A DNA stretch of 64,000 bases from Ananas comosus. Lineage: Eukaryota; Streptophyta; Magnoliopsida; Poales; Bromeliaceae. A program made the position numbers and the translations under genes. The stretch's first letter is position 1. Every line of letters starts with the position of its first letter. Shown piece after piece: positions 61,301 to 64,000 of this stretch. Below the pieces are notes generated by a model, which did no database searches, was not told the DNA's origin, and saw only the letters and a program-made list of their open reading frames with translations. The stretch spans positions 11,819,186 to 11,883,185 of the forward strand of contig NC_033627.1 of the NCBI RefSeq assembly GCF_001540865.1. Reading direction: 5' to 3'.

Positions 61301-62065
61301 ATTGATCAAACTTACCTGCAGAGCACTGCAGATGCTATTAAGTTCAGAATCGTAATTCATCTTCTGCGTGATCATAACAACTTCCACAACACCCAAACAA
61401 GAACAGTTTCCCCTCTCAAACACAGGAATAGCGACCGATCCGCGGACATCGAGGCACCGAGCGTAATTCACCCGCGGGTACTCGTAAGGGGTAAATAGTC
61501 GAACATCCGGCGTCCACTCAGGTAATTTCCCCAGAAACACTCTTCCCGGTAAGCCCAAAGCCCCTTCGCAGTCCACTTCCGCCGAGAATTGGTAATTCGC
61601 CGATATCTCCCTATAATTCACGAGCTTTTCGCAGTTGGGGTCGAGAAAATATGGTTGTTCGCGAGTCGAAAGCACCAATTGGTTTCCCCTCTTTTCCGGG
61701 ACCCATAGCTGAACAAGAACATTAGGATCTATTTGAGTCTCCTTAAAGTAACTTAATGCATGCATCAACCTCTCATTTAGGGAAGAGCCCCAACTTGTTC
61801 TTGAGTCATGTAATTCACTAGATTGAACCGAAAACACTCGTTGTATCGCATTTGAATCGAGGAATTGTGTTCCATTAGTGTTTTCTATACGCAGATTTGT
61901 CGATATAATCGATCTTTGAGTCGTAATTTCGCTGCAAACACTACTGCTTGATGCAAGAAGAGGAGAGAAGCTCGAAGAATTCGGGGTCTCAAACCAATTG
62001 CAATTATCTTTTGACAGAATTTGATCTAACATATCCAAATCCACTGGCTGAGAATCATCCTCCAT
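58324..62065 (-). CDS. NLP: NIN-like protein transcription factor (RWP-RK and PB1 domains)
   Basis: Four exons, 61316-62065, 60740-60787, 59660-60530 and 58324-59009, with GT-AG borders and matching phases, encode 784 residues. The N-terminal half has the GAF-like region typical of the family ([20 protein letters not shown] in exon 1, [10 protein letters not shown] in exon 3). The RWP-RK DNA-binding domain spans about 532-585: [20 protein letters not shown], then [15 protein letters not shown], then RWPARK at 573-578. A Ser-rich linker follows and a C-terminal PB1 domain (about 696-780, [16 protein letters not shown]). NLPs bind nitrate-responsive elements and drive the primary nitrate response; nitrate-gated nuclear retention is known for the family. 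The short PP2C-like N-terminus and residue count are within family range. The exact subgroup is not assigned. Confidence 0.95.
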
Positions 62066-62673
62066 GAACTCAATTCCTTTAAAATTTTGTCAACAAAACC
62101 CCTAATTCAACAAAAATTACAACACAAAAAAGGGAGAAAATTTCAGAGCTCAAGCAAAAACCCATGAACTACAATTGGAAATATAAAGATGGTTTGTGCT
62201 TAAATTAGAGAGATATCATATTCACAACAGCATGAAACATGTAAACAGCATAGAATGAAAAGATTCCAGTTAGAGTGGATTAGATATCAATAAGAATGTT
62301 ATCAGGGGAAACAAGTGTAACCATAAGTTTTTTTTTCTTTCTATGAATATAAGTAGAGTTGATTTTTTTTTTTTCTTTGATTGTCTAAAAATTCCAAGAG
62401 AAAAGAAAGAAGAAGATGAAGAAGAAGAAGAAGAAACTCACTTTTATGTTTAGGGCTTCTCCTCCATCAAAACCCCTAGTTTTCCATTCTAAAAAAGGAT
62501 ATCTATTCTAATTATCAGTCCTGGTATTTAGATGATGGGTGTTTTTGGTGTGTTGGTATGAATCTACAGGTCCTTTTTGATATTTCTCAATGATAGAATC
62601 TTCTCCCTTATGTTGGGCCCAGCACCACTGGGATATCCACCCTTCCCCAGTTCTCTACTAATTAGTTAACTTC

Positions 62674-62716
<43 letters not shown>

Positions 62717-63013
62717 TGCTACATGTCCCTGTTCTATGTTTTTCACTTATGTACCTTAGTTAGAATTTATTTGGATGCATAAATATCATATATTTTTTTA
62801 ATTTACTCAAGAGATATTATATTTGGACTTTTAAGTCATGGTTTTAGGAAAAAAAATTAAATTAAATTACCTCGCAGGTAAAATATGCAATCCTATTAAA
62901 TCAAAAATAATAAAGCCTTTGGAGAAGAAAAAAAATAAACTTGTAACTTACAATTATAAACAATCATAGTATGAAATATGTCATCCAAGGATAACTATTT
63001 AACAACAACTATT
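62066..63013. other. 5' leader and promoter of the NIN-like gene
   Basis: Contains GAA trinucleotide runs near 62403-62435 and an (AG)n microsatellite at 62678-62713. The stretch CTCAC after the GAA run could be a leader splice donor on the minus strand, with the ATG about 370 bases downstream. No other gene. Confidence 0.5.
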
Positions 63014-63310
63014 AAGGCCCTGATTGGATGTCGGAATAAAATATCCAACGATAAATGTAAACATTTTTTTTCTGTGATTACATACTTGGAGTTTAATTTT
63101 TTTTGAAAAATCTTAGCATTCGCGATTTAATAAAATAGCATATTTCACTGGTCAGGTGATTTATCTTATTCTGGGAAACTAACTTGATAGCTGGATATAG
63201 TATTCATTCTAAACATTTAATCACACTCCTCTTCTATCAAACATTACATTCTTTTTGAATAAACTAAAGAAGTATCCTGAATAAGATATTTATGCATTCA
63301 AATAGACCCT
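63014..63310. mobile_element. small MITE, GGCCCTGATTGGATG family
   Basis: Inverted ends (GGCCCTGATTGGATG and CATTCAAATAGACCC) with a possible TTA target duplication. Related ends occur at 47602-48124 and in 40-400. Confidence 0.5.
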
Positions 63311-63337
63311 TATAGTATTCCATAATCAATGTTTCAA

Positions 63338-63927
63338 GGGATAATTGCACATGGCTCCCTGCAAATATATCAAATAGCAAATATATCTCTACAAAACTTA
63401 AGATATCATATTTATCTCTGCAAAAATCCTTTCATCTGTAAATATATCCTTCTGTTAAGAAATTTTAGATAACCATGAGTTAAAAGAGTTAAACCACAGT
63501 TAGCTAAAAGATAAAATGACTTTTTTTACCCCTTATATATGTAATTTTTATTCCAATGTTGAGTCCCATCACCTTTCTCGCCCTCTCCTCTTTATTCATG
63601 GCAATGGCGAGACCTACGATGGCAGCAACGTCAAAGAAGAGGCCCTCGGTCGTGGCAAAAATGTGCCGTGGTGAAGGCAACGAAAGAGAGAAAATCGGTT
63701 TTCATAGGGACAAATGTATTATGACAAAATAATTATTTTACGCATTCATCGTTAAAAAAAACTAACGGTGAATCAAACGGCAGAAATATATATGAACGAA
63801 TTTGAACTTTTAGAGAAATATATTTGCAAATCAGAGAATTTTTGAATGAATAAATATGATAACTTAAGTTTTGTACGGATATATTTACTATTTGATATCT
63901 TTGCAGAAGCTTGTATGAAATTAACAT
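63338..63927. mobile_element. family C element with GC-rich insert
   Basis: Starts GGGATAATTGCACATGG and ends near CTTGTATGAAATTAACAT. It is flanked by ATGTTTCAA (63329-63337) and ATGTTTTAA (63928-63936), 8 of 9 matching. The centre (about 63560-63690) is GC-rich (ATGGCAATGGCGAGACC) and absent from other family C copies, so it may be captured host DNA. No transposase. Confidence 0.7.
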
Positions 63928-64000
63928 ATGTTTTAAAAGCATAATTTCATCTGATAGAATGTGACCTATCCATTAGAAAAGAGCCAATGTATAACCAAGG

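Noticed and set aside
1..64000. tRNA, rRNA, viral or bacterial-type systems
   Set aside because: I looked for cloverleaf-like segments, reverse transcriptase or capsid motifs and operon-like gene packing and saw none.

Overview
This is a nuclear plant DNA window, probably from a monocot. First coding exons are short and very GC-rich (for example 6164-6295 and 18070-18157), while introns and intergenic DNA are AT-rich. Genes have many short exons with standard plant splice sites, and the intergenic space is packed with small foldback transposons. A commelinid such as pineapple would fit, but the species cannot be fixed from sequence alone. Nine isolated 'n' characters, plus one inside a poly-G run, mark contig joins. 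Several joins have the same sequence on both sides, so parts of the window are assembly products rather than genome structure.

Layout: 1265-5389 (-) peroxisomal acyl-activating enzyme (AAE1 type). 6164-11663 (+) augmin subunit 4, divergent from AAE1. 13187-18157 (-) GT29 sialyltransferase-like protein, convergent with AUG4. 20420-25940 (-) double-BTB protein of the At2g30600 type, whose last two exons lie at 18743-19155 in an impossible orientation. 26-37.6 kb is repeat-rich with no convincing gene. 37678-45445 (-) B2-type cyclin. 49856-51373 (-) PPR protein. 53155-54786 (-) dirigent protein, with a second copy of its first exon at 56295-56695. 58324-62065 (-) NIN-like (RWP-RK/PB1) transcription factor. 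The rest of 62-64 kb is repeats.

The genes are unrelated housekeeping and regulatory loci: fatty-acid activation, spindle assembly, Golgi glycosylation, ubiquitin-ligase adaptor, cell cycle, organelle RNA, cell wall/lignan and nitrate signalling. They form no operon or pathway cluster. I see no novel biological system.

The strongest anomaly is the block 18655-19891. It is written backwards without being complemented, a change no biological inversion makes. Taking the base-by-base complement from left to right restores the missing C-terminus of the BTB gene with correct splice sites and reading frame. An 89-base mirror repeat flanking the block fixes its edges. I read this as a data or assembly error. 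Other notable items are a 799-bp Mutator-like element with a 9-bp target duplication and GC-rich cargo, a short SINE-like insertion with a 17-bp target duplication, a 355-bp MITE lying in the shared AAE1/AUG4 promoter, and several unmerged haplotype copies next to single-n gaps.
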